From assembly GCA_012519205.1 (NCBI GenBank), contig JAAYQR010000010.1:124001-188000 (forward strand): DNA of 64,000 nt, in the 5' to 3' direction. The notes under the pieces are model-generated. The model was given only the letters and a program-made list of their open reading frames with translations. It ran no database searches and was not told the origin of the DNA. Below, piece after piece: positions 9,630-19,206 of this stretch. The first letter of the stretch is position 1. Every line of letters begins with the position of its first letter. Source of the stretch: Candidatus Epulonipiscium sp. (GTDB taxonomy: Bacteria; Bacillota; Clostridia; Lachnospirales; Defluviitaleaceae). A program made the translations under genes and the position numbers.

Positions 9630-11792
9630 ATGGGAGAGTACATGGCATATAAAGATGAAAGTCTAAGCTTTGAGGAAAGGGCAAGGGACTTGGTATCTAG
9701 GATGACCCTAGAAGAAAAGGTATTTCAGACCCTTCATGGGGCTGCAGCCATTAAAAGATTAGGAGTAAAGGCATACAATTGGTGGAATGAGGCGCTACAC
9801 GGGGTAGCAAGGGCAGGGGTAGCTACCGTATTTCCCCAAGCTATAGGATTAGGAGCAACTTTTGATGAAGACCTAATTGAGGAAATAGCAGATGTTATTT
9901 CTACTGAAGGAAGAGCCAAATTTAATATGCAACAAAAGTATAGTGATTTTGATATATACAAAGGCCTTACCTTTTGGTCCCCTAATGTCAATATCTTCCG
10001 TGACCCTAGATGGGGTAGGGGGCACGAAACCTTTGGGGAAGACCCCTATCTTAGCGGTAGATTAGGTTCAAGATTTGTCCAAGGCCTACAGGGCCACCAT
10101 GAAAAATATATGAAGAGCGCAGCCTGTGCAAAGCATTTTGCGGTCCATAGCGGACCAGAGAATCTTCGACATAGTTTTAATGCCATTACATCTACCAAGG
10201 ATTTATACGAGACCTATCTTCCAGCCTTTAAAACCTGCGTAGAAGAGGCAAAGGTAGAAGCCATCATGGGTGCTTACAACCGTACCAATGATGAGCCTTG
10301 CTGCGGTAGTAAGGCCCTACTGGTAGATATTCTAAGAGGGGAGTGGGAATTTGAAGGTCATGTGGTTTCTGACTGCTGGGCAATCAAAGACTTCCACGAA
10401 TATCATATGGTTACATCTACAGCAGTAGAGTCCGTTGCCCTTGCCATGAATAACGGCTGCGACCTTAACTGTGGAAACATATACGGCAATTTACTAATAG
10501 CTCTAAGGGAAAATATGGTTTCTGAAGAAACCATAGATAAGGCAGTAACAAGGCTCATGACCACTAGGATGAAGCTTGGACTATTTGATGCCGAGGATAA
10601 GGTGCCCTATAATACTATAGGCTATGAAAAGGTAGATTGTAAGGAACATAAAGAACTAAACCTAAGGGCAGCTAGAAAATCCCTAGTACTTCTTAAAAAT
10701 CAAGATAGTCTATTGCCACTTGATAAGAAAAAACTTAAAACAGTAGGTGTAATTGGTCCTAATGCCAATAACCGCAAGGCCCTTGTTGGTAATTATGAAG
10801 GAACAGCTTCAGAATATATCACAGTTTTAGAAGGCCTTAAGAATTATTTAGAAGAGGATGTAAGGGTGCTTTATTCTGAGGGCTGTCACTTATTTAAAGA
10901 AAAAGTATCGGGTTTAGCAGAAAAAAATGATAGAATAGCAGAGGCAAAAGCCGTGGCAGATGCCAGTGATATCGTCATTGTCTGCATGGGATTAGACCCT
11001 GGATTAGAAGGGGAAGAAGGAGATCAAGGCAATGAATTCGCCAGTGGAGATAAAAAGGATCTAAACCTTCCGGGGATTCAAGAAGAAGTGCTAAAGGAAA
11101 TCTACAATATGGGCAAACCAGTCGTATTGGTGTTATTATCCGGAAGTGCCCTAGCTGTTACTTGGGCAGATAAAAATATTCCAGCTATTATCCAGGGCTG
11201 GTATCCCGGAGCCCAAGGTGGAAGGGCCATTGCTGAGATGATATTTGGTGAATATAGTCCCGAAGGAAAACTACCGGTTACTTTTTACCGCACCACAGAG
11301 GAACTGCCTGAATTTACGGATTATTCCATGGAAAACAGAACCTATAGATATATGGAGCAAGAAGCCCTATATCCCTTTGGTTATGGACTTGGCTACACGG
11401 GGTTTACCTTTAAAAATCTTGAAATCAAAACAAAAGGCAAGAAAAAAATATTGAAAACCTTAGATTTGGACGAAGATATCCTATGCAGTATCGATGTGAA
11501 AAACATCGGGGACTTAGAAGGTGCCGAAACCGTACAAGTATATATAGAAGTTGAGGGGGAAGATACTCCTAACTGGCAATTAAAAGGGCTTAAAAAGATT
11601 CACCTTAAGCCCCAAGAAGAAACCACCATTACGATTCAACTCCCAAAAGAAGCCTTTGGACTATATGACGAAGAAGGCAAACTGACCTATAAGAAGGGGC
11701 AGTACAAAATCCATATGGGAGGATCCCAACCGGATAAAAGAAGTATTGCCTTAACAGGACAAAAACCCCTAAGTAAAACCCTCCAATACTAA
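9630..11792 (+). CDS. GH3 beta-glycosidase (beta-xylosidase / beta-glucosidase)
   Basis: The protein has 720 residues and no signal peptide, so it is cytoplasmic. It has the GH3 N-terminal barrel (TLEEKVFQTLHGAAAIKRLG, YNWWNEALHGVA), the alpha/beta second domain, and a C-terminal fibronectin-III-like domain from about residue 600. The catalytic nucleophile is Asp248 in VVSDCWA. The start has AGGAGG 8 bases upstream. The WWNEALHGVA motif and length fit xylan beta-xylosidases and broad beta-glucosidases of Clostridia. Next to GH10 it most likely splits imported xylo-oligosaccharides; glucose versus xylose specificity cannot be settled from sequence. Confidence 0.9.
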   Translation: MGEYMAYKDESLSFEERARDLVSRMTLEEKVFQTLHGAAAIKRLGVKAYNWWNEALHGVARAGVATVFPQAIGLGATFDEDLIEEIADVISTEGRAKFNMQQKYSDFDIYKGLTFWSPNVNIFRDPRWGRGHETFGEDPYLSGRLGSRFVQGLQGHHEKYMKSAACAKHFAVHSGPENLRHSFNAITSTKDLYETYLPAFKTCVEEAKVEAIMGAYNRTNDEPCCGSKALLVDILRGEWEFEGHVVSDCWAIKDFHEYHMVTSTAVESVALAMNNGCDLNCGNIYGNLLIALRENMVSEETIDKAVTRLMTTRMKLGLFDAEDKVPYNTIGYEKVDCKEHKELNLRAARKSLVLLKNQDSLLPLDKKKLKTVGVIGPNANNRKALVGNYEGTASEYITVLEGLKNYLEEDVRVLYSEGCHLFKEKVSGLAEKNDRIAEAKAVADASDIVIVCMGLDPGLEGEEGDQGNEFASGDKKDLNLPGIQEEVLKEIYNMGKPVVLVLLSGSALAVTWADKNIPAIIQGWYPGAQGGRAIAEMIFGEYSPEGKLPVTFYRTTEELPEFTDYSMENRTYRYMEQEALYPFGYGLGYTGFTFKNLEIKTKGKKKILKTLDLDEDILCSIDVKNIGDLEGAETVQVYIEVEGEDTPNWQLKGLKKIHLKPQEETTITIQLPKEAFGLYDEEGKLTYKKGQYKIHMGGSQPDKRSIALTGQKPLSKTLQY

Positions 11793-11822
11793 AATCATAC
11801 CAATACAGATACCCCCCTCATA

Positions 11823-11850
11823 GGGCAGGCATAAAAGCCTGCCCAAGTTT
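11823..11850 (+). terminator. Terminator after the GH3 gene
   Basis: A perfect 8-bp GC-rich stem (GGGCAGGC / GCCTGCCC, 11823-11830 and 11837-11844) with a 6-base loop is followed by AAGTTTTA. It closes the xylan cluster. Confidence 0.8.
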
Positions 11851-11875
11851 TATGCAATAAAATATATAGATTGCC

Positions 11876-11904
11876 TTGACTATTGTTCTTGTAAAAGCTA
11901 CTAT
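11876..11904 (+). promoter_or_regulatory. Sigma-A promoter of the ABC exporter operon
   Basis: TTGACT (11876-11881) and TACTAT (11899-11904) are separated by 17 bases and lie about 60 bases before the exporter start. A MarR-type operator is common before such exporters, but I see no clear palindrome. Confidence 0.6.
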
Positions 11905-11961
11905 TGCAAATGAAAGATAACTTATATCAAGCAAATAAAACCAACTCATTAGGAGGTCGCA

Positions 11962-14175
11962 ATGATAAAAATAATTAAAGAATTAAAACCATTCACTCTA
12001 TCGGTTATGGTCATTATCGCCTTGCTTTTTATGCAGGCCATCACCGAACTTGCTCTCCCTGATTATATGTCTAATATCGTCAATGTAGGAATACAGCAAA
12101 ACGGTATCGAAAACACCGCTCCTAGGGTGATTAGAGTCAGGGAAATGGACAAGATTAAGCTATTTTTAAACGATGAAGAAAGAACCATCATCGACGAAAA
12201 TTATAAGGTAATAAGTAAGAGTACCCTTAAAGGGAAGGACTATAATCTGTATATCAAAAAATATCCCATCCTCAGAAAGGACGATTTATATGTTTTAAAT
12301 CCCTCTTCAAAGGATACAATAGAAGCCCTTGCCTCCTTTCTGAGCAAGCCCATGCTTATAGTGGAGACCATAGAAAAAGGGGTTTTTAGTGAAAAAATGT
12401 CGCTACCCGAGGGGGCGGATCCGTTTGTTGCGCTATCTAAATTATCCCAGGAGCAGGTAGATATCATAAAAACTAAAGCTAATGAACAATTTAAATCCCT
12501 GCCTGAATCCATGATAAGCCAAGGTGCCACTAATTATATTAAATCTGAATACGAGGCCATAGGGATAAACATAAATAAACTTCAATCCAATTATATCCTA
12601 TCTATTGGAGGAATTATGCTGCTTATATCCTTATTAAGTATGGGAGCAGCCATATCCGTTGGATTTTTATCAGCTAGAACTTCTGCAGGACTTGGGAAAA
12701 ACCTCAGGGATAAGGTGTTCAAAAAAGTCACCACCTTTTCTAATAGTGAATTTGATGACTTTTCTACAGCTTCTTTAATTACTAGAAGCACCAATGATAT
12801 ACAGCAGGTTCAGATGTTTACAGTAATGCTTCTTAGAATGGTATTTTACGCCCCTATTATAGGAATCGGTGGGGTTATCAGAGCCCTAAGGACAAACACT
12901 TCCATGGCTTGGATAGTGGGGGTTGGGGTTTTGGCAATACTGACCTTGGTGATACTTCTTTTTTCTGTAACAATGCCCAAGTTTAAAATTCTACAAAAGC
13001 TTGTAGATAAGGTAAATAGGGTAATGAGAGAATCCCTTAATGGGATGCTTGTCATAAGGGCCTTTAATACCCAAAAGATAGAAGAAAATAAATTTGATAA
13101 GGCCAATAAAAACTTAACAAAAACTAACCTTTTTGTATCTAGAATGATGACCTTTATGATGCCTACTATGATGTTCATTATGAATGGAATCATTTTACTT
13201 ATCATATGGGTAGGAGCTCATGAAATAGAAAATGGTACCATACAAGTAGGGGATATGATGGCATTTATGCAGTATTCCATGCAAATTATCATGGCTTTCC
13301 TTATGATATCCTTGGTTTCTATTATCCTGCCCAGGGCTTCTGTATCAGCCCAAAGAATTTCTGAGGTACTAGATAAGAATACTTTGATAAACGACCCTGA
13401 AAACCCTATGAAGGTTACAGGTAATAAGGGCTTATTAGAATTTAGAAATGTAAGTTTTAGATATCCTAATGCTGAAGAATGTGTTCTTCAAGATATATCT
13501 TTTGTAGCAAAACCAGGGCAAACCACTGCCTTTATTGGAAGTACAGGCAGTGGAAAATCCACATTAATTAATCTTATTCCAAGATTTTATGATGTAACCA
13601 AGGGGGAAATTCTCCTTAACGGAGTTGATATAAGACATATGAAACTCCATGATATAAGGGAAAGAATTGGATATGTTCCCCAAAAAAGCATCTTGTTTTC
13701 CGGAACAATAGAAAGCAATCTAAAGTACGGTAAAAATGCCAATGTAGAAGATGAAGCTATAAAAAGAGCCATAAGAATAGCCCAGGCTAAAGAGTTTATC
13801 GATACAAAAGAAGAAGGGTTTTCTTCTGAAATATCCCAAGGGGGTACTAATGTATCCGGAGGCCAAAGACAAAGATTGTCCATTGCAAGAGCCTTGGCAA
13901 AAAGTCCTGAACTATTTATCTTCGATGATAGTTTTTCAGCCCTAGACTTTAGAACCGATGCCACCCTTAGAAAGGCTATGAAGGAAGAACTAAAAGACAG
14001 AACCATCTTAATCGTTGCTCAAAGAATCAATACCATAAGAAATGCCGAAAATATCATCGTTTTAGACGAAGGAAAAGTAGTAGGCATGGGTAGCCATAAG
14101 GAACTTCTTAAAACTTGCGATGTATATAAACAAATTGCACTATCTCAGCTATCAGAGGAGGAACTGGCAATATGA
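11962..14175 (+). CDS. Heterodimeric ABC exporter, subunit with degenerate ATP site
   Basis: This 737-residue type IV exporter half has a membrane domain followed by an ATPase domain. A hydrophilic insert of about 150 residues lies between helix 1 and helix 2 (about residues 45-195), which would form an extracytoplasmic domain. The ATPase has Walker A GSTGSGKST and an intact signature VSGGQRQR. The Walker B end reads FDDSFSALD, with Asp in place of the catalytic Glu, and the H-loop reads VAQRI, with Gln instead of His. These are the hallmarks of the non-catalytic partner in TM287/288- and BmrCD-type heterodimers. Its stop overlaps the partner's start by 4 bases. The substrate is unknown; drugs or peptides are typical. 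Confidence 0.9.
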   Translation: MIKIIKELKPFTLSVMVIIALLFMQAITELALPDYMSNIVNVGIQQNGIENTAPRVIRVREMDKIKLFLNDEERTIIDENYKVISKSTLKGKDYNLYIKKYPILRKDDLYVLNPSSKDTIEALASFLSKPMLIVETIEKGVFSEKMSLPEGADPFVALSKLSQEQVDIIKTKANEQFKSLPESMISQGATNYIKSEYEAIGININKLQSNYILSIGGIMLLISLLSMGAAISVGFLSARTSAGLGKNLRDKVFKKVTTFSNSEFDDFSTASLITRSTNDIQQVQMFTVMLLRMVFYAPIIGIGGVIRALRTNTSMAWIVGVGVLAILTLVILLFSVTMPKFKILQKLVDKVNRVMRESLNGMLVIRAFNTQKIEENKFDKANKNLTKTNLFVSRMMTFMMPTMMFIMNGIILLIIWVGAHEIENGTIQVGDMMAFMQYSMQIIMAFLMISLVSIILPRASVSAQRISEVLDKNTLINDPENPMKVTGNKGLLEFRNVSFRYPNAEECVLQDISFVAKPGQTTAFIGSTGSGKSTLINLIPRFYDVTKGEILLNGVDIRHMKLHDIRERIGYVPQKSILFSGTIESNLKYGKNANVEDEAIKRAIRIAQAKEFIDTKEEGFSSEISQGGTNVSGGQRQRLSIARALAKSPELFIFDDSFSALDFRTDATLRKAMKEELKDRTILIVAQRINTIRNAENIIVLDEGKVVGMGSHKELLKTCDVYKQIALSQLSEEELAI

Positions 14176-16010
14176 GTGAAAAAAATATAAAAACTCCTAG
14201 ACCAATGAGGGGCCCCATGGGCCGTGGGGGAAATTTTGAAAAACCCAAGGACTTTAAGGGCACTTTTTCAAAACTTTTGGCTTATCTAAGGCCTTACAAT
14301 ATAAAACTTATAATTGTTATGCTATTTGCCGTAGGAAGCACCGTTTTTTCTATAGCAGGGCCTAAAATACTCGGTAAAGTCACGACCAAAATATTTGAAG
14401 GATTGATCTTGAAGGTAACAGGAGCCGGTGCTGGCATGGATTTCATATATATCCGAAATATCGTTTTTATTTTACTGGGATTGTATTTTATCTCTGCGGT
14501 ATTTTCCTATATACAAGGCTTTATCGTAACTGGGGTATCCCAAAAGATATCCTATAATCTAAGAAAAGAAATATCCATAAAAATCAATAAACTCCCCCTA
14601 AAGTATTTTGATACCATCTCCCATGGAGATGTATTATCTAGGGTTACCAATGATGTTGATACCATTAGCCAAACCCTAAACCAAAGCATGAGCCAAATCA
14701 TTACATCGACAGTCACTCTTTTTGGAGTACTAATTATGATGCTCTCCATAAGCTGGCAGATGACTATTGTTGCTGTTTTGATACTGCCTATTTCTATGGT
14801 TTTGGTTATGGGAATCATTAAAAAATCACAAAAATACTTTAAAGCCCAACAGGAATTTTTGGGTAAGGTAAATGGCCATATAGAAGAAGTTTACGGAGGC
14901 CATAATATTATGAAGGCATTTAACGCTGAAGAAAAAGTAATCGACGCATTCGAAAAAATCAACGATAAGCTTTATGGTTCTGCATGGAAATCTCAATTTC
15001 TTTCTGGAATGATGATGCCTCTTATGGGTTTTGTAGGAAACCTAGGGTATGTGGCCGTTTCGATTTTAGGGGGTTGGTTTGCCATTAGAAAAACCATAGA
15101 AGTGGGAGATATCCTTTCTTTTATCCAATACATCAGAAGCTTTACCCAACCCATAGGACAAGTAGCCCAAATCAGTAATGTCCTTCAATCCACAGTAGCT
15201 GCTGCTGAGAGGGTATTCGAGTTCTTGGAAGAAGAGGAAGAAATAAAAGAAACCACAGATCCAATAAAATTAGAAAAAGTTGAAGGAAGGGTAACCTTTA
15301 AGAATGTCAAGTTTGGATATGACCCGGATAAAATAATAATCAATGATTTTTCTGCAGATATCAAACCAGGGCAAAAAGTCGCTATAGTAGGACCTACAGG
15401 AGCAGGAAAAACCACAATCGTTAAACTTCTTATGAGATTCTACGAATTAAACGAAGGGCAGATTTTCGTAGATGGAAAAGACATCAAAGACTTCACTAGG
15501 GAAGATCTCCGAGATGATTTTGGTATGGTACTACAAGATACCTGGCTCTTTTCGGGGACCATCGAAGAAAATATAGGGTACGGAAAGCCCAATTCCACTA
15601 AGCAAGAGGTGGTACAGGCAGCCAAAGCCGCCCATACCCATAGATTTATTAAAACCTTGCCTGAAGGATATAATATGCTCATAAATGAAGAAGCCAGCAA
15701 TATCTCTCAAGGTCAAAAACAACTCCTAACCATAGCAAGGGCCATACTCAAAGATCCAAAAATCCTAATACTGGACGAAGCTACTTCCTCCGTAGATACA
15801 AGGACAGAGGTGCTCATACAAAGGGCTATGGAAAACCTAATGAAAGGCAGAACCTCCTTTATCATCGCCCACAGACTTTCTACCATAAAGGATGCCGATT
15901 TGATTCTCGTTATGAAAGAAGGAGACATCATCGAGCAAGGCAGCCATAAGGAACTTCTCGAAAAGAACGGTTTTTATGCAGAACTATATAATAGCCAGTT
16001 TACAGCATAA
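14172..16010 (+). CDS. Heterodimeric ABC exporter, catalytic partner subunit
   Basis: This 612-residue exporter half begins with a cytoplasmic stretch rich in Pro, Arg and Gly (RPMRGPMGRGG), usual in this subfamily, then six membrane helices and an ATPase domain. Walker A is GPTGAGKTT, Walker B ends in LILDEATSSVD with the catalytic Glu, and the H-loop His is present (IIAHRLST). The signature is altered to ISQGQKQ. Together with the upstream subunit this gives one consensus and one degenerate ATP site. The ATGA overlap couples the two subunits one to one. Confidence 0.9.
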   Translation: MSEKNIKTPRPMRGPMGRGGNFEKPKDFKGTFSKLLAYLRPYNIKLIIVMLFAVGSTVFSIAGPKILGKVTTKIFEGLILKVTGAGAGMDFIYIRNIVFILLGLYFISAVFSYIQGFIVTGVSQKISYNLRKEISIKINKLPLKYFDTISHGDVLSRVTNDVDTISQTLNQSMSQIITSTVTLFGVLIMMLSISWQMTIVAVLILPISMVLVMGIIKKSQKYFKAQQEFLGKVNGHIEEVYGGHNIMKAFNAEEKVIDAFEKINDKLYGSAWKSQFLSGMMMPLMGFVGNLGYVAVSILGGWFAIRKTIEVGDILSFIQYIRSFTQPIGQVAQISNVLQSTVAAAERVFEFLEEEEEIKETTDPIKLEKVEGRVTFKNVKFGYDPDKIIINDFSADIKPGQKVAIVGPTGAGKTTIVKLLMRFYELNEGQIFVDGKDIKDFTREDLRDDFGMVLQDTWLFSGTIEENIGYGKPNSTKQEVVQAAKAAHTHRFIKTLPEGYNMLINEEASNISQGQKQLLTIARAILKDPKILILDEATSSVDTRTEVLIQRAMENLMKGRTSFIIAHRLSTIKDADLILVMKEGDIIEQGSHKELLEKNGFYAELYNSQFTA

Positions 16011-16032
16011 AAGATTCCTCAGTCCATTCGAA

Positions 16033-16061
16033 GTGACAATGAGATAGATTAGTGATATAAT
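16033..16061 (+). promoter_or_regulatory. Sigma-A promoter before the DUF2339 gene
   Basis: GTGACA (16033-16038) and TATAAT (16056-16061) have a 17-base spacer and lie about 50 bases before the start of the DUF2339 gene. They separate this pair from the exporter operon. Confidence 0.55.
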
Positions 16062-16112
16062 TAGGGCATTTCAAAATAATTTTATTATACCACCAAATCT
16101 AGGGGGATTTAT

Positions 16113-17939
16113 ATGAATGAAAACGAAATAATCATCAAAAAACTATACGATATGGATAAAAGATTGACCAAATTAGAAGAAGAAATATATAAGGATAAGA
16201 AATCAACATTGCAGACTACCTTAGTACAAGGGACAAAGAAGCCAACAGTAACCCCTACTGTTCATCCAAAAAATATTATTCCTCAGACCACCCCTAAGCC
16301 ATCAGAACCTCCTATAATAGTCAAAAAGGAACCCAAAAATCTAGAAATGGAGCTAGGGGGCAAATGGATTAATAGGGTAGGTATTATGGCCTTAATCCTT
16401 GCTGCAGCCTTTTTCCTTAAGTATTCCTTTGATAACAATCTAATAGGACCTCAGGGAAGGATTCTTATAGGGGTATTGTTTGGGGTTTCTATGCTTATAT
16501 CTGGGGACTTACTCTTTAAGAAATACCGCATTCCTTCCGAGGGGCTAATGGGTGGTGGGATTGCCATACTTTGTTTTACCGTATTTGCAGCCTTTGCTTT
16601 TTATAATTTAATTGGGCAAAGTATTACCTTTATCTTATTTGTCCTTATTATCTTAGCAAGTACATTCCTAGCCATAAAAAACGATACTGTAACCATTATG
16701 CATCTGGGGGTTTTGACTGGATTTCTAACCCCATTTCTATTATCTAGTGGGGAAACTAACGATGTGTTTTTCTTAGCCTATTTAGTTATTTTAAATCTTG
16801 GAATTGTTATTATTTCATATTATAAGAACTGGAAGTCCCTGTTTAACTTTGCTTTTTTTGCTACCCATTTTTGTTTTTTGGGATGGCTAATTGGCAGATT
16901 TGTAATTGATGTAGCTGGGGTAGAAAAGATTCAGTTCTTTACAGGGTTTTTGCCTTTGATTGTGATATTTGCTGAGTTTTTAGTGATATCGATTTTAATG
17001 AACCTAAACCTAAAAAACAAGAAAACCCATTTGAAATTTGATTTCTTTTTAATATTTATAAATGCCATAGTCTTTTATGCCGAAGGCTACAAAATGCTGT
17101 TAAAGTATAACGATAGCCTTTTAGGTATCTTTACCATTGTTATCGCCCTATTATATCTTGGGATTTACTTTGGAATCCGAAAATTTATTGATGCGTATAA
17201 GAACTTCCTTACTTTTTTACTTTTGGTTTCTCTAACCTTTATTACCATAGCCATACCCGTACAATTAGAGGGGAGATTTTTATCCTTGGCATGGGCAATA
17301 GAAGCCTTTGCCCTCTCCTATTTATCTACCAAAACGGAATATATAAAGATTTATTTTTCTTATATTATCGTAATGATAATTGCCTTAATTAGTTTATGGG
17401 TTAATTTGATTTATATAGGAAATGATATAACCAAGATACCTTTTTTAAACATCAATTCCATAATATATATTACTTCCATTGTTGTTCTTTTTGGATCATT
17501 ATGGGCAAATCGAAAGGATAAATCCGGTATTAATATCATTTTTACAGTGATTCTCAACCTATTCTTAATAGGTTTCTTCCTGGCGGATACCTCCAATATT
17601 TTTGGAAGATTGATAGAAAAAGCCCAGTCCCTAGGGCAACAGGAAAAAATCGAAAAATATATCTATATGGAAAATCTTATCGGATCATTGGTTGTTCTTT
17701 TATATTCAATTATTTTAATCTTTATAGGCTTTATCAAAAATAGCAAGTCCATGAGGATACTTTCCCTTTGTTTGTTTATTTTAGTTATTTTTAAAGTGTT
17801 TCTATTTGATCTTTCTTCATTAATAGGCATATATAGGATACTGTCCTTTATGGTATTGGGAGTTATACTAATTGGTATATCCTTCATATACCAAAAATAT
17901 AAAAATCTCATTTTGGGGGAGGATGCTGATGAAGCTTAA
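16113..17939 (+). CDS. DUF2339 polytopic membrane protein
   Basis: This 608-residue protein has an N-terminal coiled coil (KLYDMDKRLTKLEEEIYKD), a Pro/Thr-rich linker to about residue 80, and then some 15 or more hydrophobic helices. The entry GGKWINRVGIMALILAAAFFL is characteristic of the DUF2339 family. The coiled coil followed by many helices is the usual architecture, and the function of the family is unknown. A ribosome site AGGGGGA precedes the ATG. The last 11 bases overlap the start of the next gene, a pairing that recurs in other bacteria. Confidence 0.8.
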   Translation: MNENEIIIKKLYDMDKRLTKLEEEIYKDKKSTLQTTLVQGTKKPTVTPTVHPKNIIPQTTPKPSEPPIIVKKEPKNLEMELGGKWINRVGIMALILAAAFFLKYSFDNNLIGPQGRILIGVLFGVSMLISGDLLFKKYRIPSEGLMGGGIAILCFTVFAAFAFYNLIGQSITFILFVLIILASTFLAIKNDTVTIMHLGVLTGFLTPFLLSSGETNDVFFLAYLVILNLGIVIISYYKNWKSLFNFAFFATHFCFLGWLIGRFVIDVAGVEKIQFFTGFLPLIVIFAEFLVISILMNLNLKNKKTHLKFDFFLIFINAIVFYAEGYKMLLKYNDSLLGIFTIVIALLYLGIYFGIRKFIDAYKNFLTFLLLVSLTFITIAIPVQLEGRFLSLAWAIEAFALSYLSTKTEYIKIYFSYIIVMIIALISLWVNLIYIGNDITKIPFLNINSIIYITSIVVLFGSLWANRKDKSGINIIFTVILNLFLIGFFLADTSNIFGRLIEKAQSLGQQEKIEKYIYMENLIGSLVVLLYSIILIFIGFIKNSKSMRILSLCLFILVIFKVFLFDLSSLIGIYRILSFMVLGVILIGISFIYQKYKNLILGEDADEA

Positions 17940-19179
17940 AAAAACCTTGGGTTTAATGGGAATGCTTATACTTTTTTTAAATCCGATAAATGATGGTTTT
18001 GCCCAGGATATTACCCCTAATAAATTTCAATATTTCAAGAAAATACCTCAAATGGGAAAGGGCTTAAGCTCCATAAAGCTAGATGCTCAGGTATATGACT
18101 CTGCCGGTCATTTAGTTCCAGATATACGAATATTTGATCAAGATGGAGTAGAGGTGCCGTACCATAAATATAATGGATTTTCTAAGGAAAATGTAGAAAC
18201 AATAGATTTTCGCATACTCAACCTTTCCGAAGATCAGGAGATTCTTAGGGCAGATTTTATTAGGGAATCCTCTTTAGTAGAAACCTATGATCAAATTACC
18301 ATAGATATAGCTAGCCGTAACTTTTTACTATCTCCCAATCTCTATGGAAGTACGGACGGAAGGGACTTTTTTCCCATCCACACAAAGGGGTATATTTATA
18401 GTTTTGATGATATAAATAAAGGGCATAATAACATTATTGCCTTTGATGAGGTAAATTACAATTACCTAAGGGCAGAATTTGAAATAGCCATGGGAAGGGT
18501 ATCCCCTAAAGATATAAGTAAGGTATCCTATACTAAAAACCTGCCCTATATTCCTATGGAAAAACAAATAGAATCCGACATTGTATCCCTTACTCAGATT
18601 GAAAAGACCACAGAAATAGTTCTTGATATGCACTATACAAATCTCCCCCTATCCGCCATAACGATAAACGCAGATGGCAAAAACTACTATAGGGTAGTAA
18701 AGATTTTAACAGGTGATGAGATAAAGAAAATGAACCTAATTGCAGAGGACGTTATTTCTTCCTTTGATATAGGGGATTATAAAGTGGATAACAATAAAAT
18801 AAAAATTGACACTACCTGTCAAAGATATGTAAAACTCATCATCAATAATGAAGACAATGCTTCCCTAAAGATTGGGGGGATAGATTTCTTTTATCTGCCA
18901 GATACCTTAGTATTTGAGACAGAACTTGATAAAACTTATAGCCTGTATTATGGCAGTAAGGCCTATAGGGCTCCGATATACGATATCTCCTATATAGCAG
19001 CCCATATAGATGAAAAAACCCTCCAAGAATCCCAATTAGGGCAAGAAAATATCAATCAAAATTACAAAAAACAAGACATTCCCTTTACTGAAAGAAATCC
19101 TTATATTACAACGATTTCCATCGCGCTGGCTGTAGGGGTATTAGGACTTATAGTAGCAAAAAACTTAAGGGATAAATAA
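17929..19179 (+). CDS. DUF3999-like exported protein with C-terminal membrane anchor
   Basis: The 416-residue protein has a signal peptide ending near DGFAQD, a beta-rich extracytoplasmic body, and a single C-terminal helix (ISIALAVGVLGLIVA). Placement beside DUF2339 and the overall layout match the DUF3999 family, but I assign this from architecture and context more than from motifs. I chose ATG 17929 because GGGGGAGG lies about 7 bases before it. An in-frame ATG at 17923 would abut that site, and a TTG at 17872 would add an uncleavable extension. The two proteins probably form a membrane complex of unknown role. Confidence 0.65.
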   Translation: MKLKKTLGLMGMLILFLNPINDGFAQDITPNKFQYFKKIPQMGKGLSSIKLDAQVYDSAGHLVPDIRIFDQDGVEVPYHKYNGFSKENVETIDFRILNLSEDQEILRADFIRESSLVETYDQITIDIASRNFLLSPNLYGSTDGRDFFPIHTKGYIYSFDDINKGHNNIIAFDEVNYNYLRAEFEIAMGRVSPKDISKVSYTKNLPYIPMEKQIESDIVSLTQIEKTTEIVLDMHYTNLPLSAITINADGKNYYRVVKILTGDEIKKMNLIAEDVISSFDIGDYKVDNNKIKIDTTCQRYVKLIINNEDNASLKIGGIDFFYLPDTLVFETELDKTYSLYYGSKAYRAPIYDISYIAAHIDEKTLQESQLGQENINQNYKKQDIPFTERNPYITTISIALAVGVLGLIVAKNLRDK

Positions 19180-19199
19180 TTTTATTTATCCCTTAAGTT
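19158..19199 (-). terminator. Minus-strand terminator with perfect 16-bp stem
   Basis: Bases 19162-19177 and 19184-19199 are perfect inverted repeats with a 6-base loop. On the minus strand the stem is followed by six T, so it terminates the cupin gene. On the plus strand no T run follows. The left arm lies inside the last codons of the DUF3999-like gene. Confidence 0.75.
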
Positions 19200-19206
19200 A
19201 TAACCC

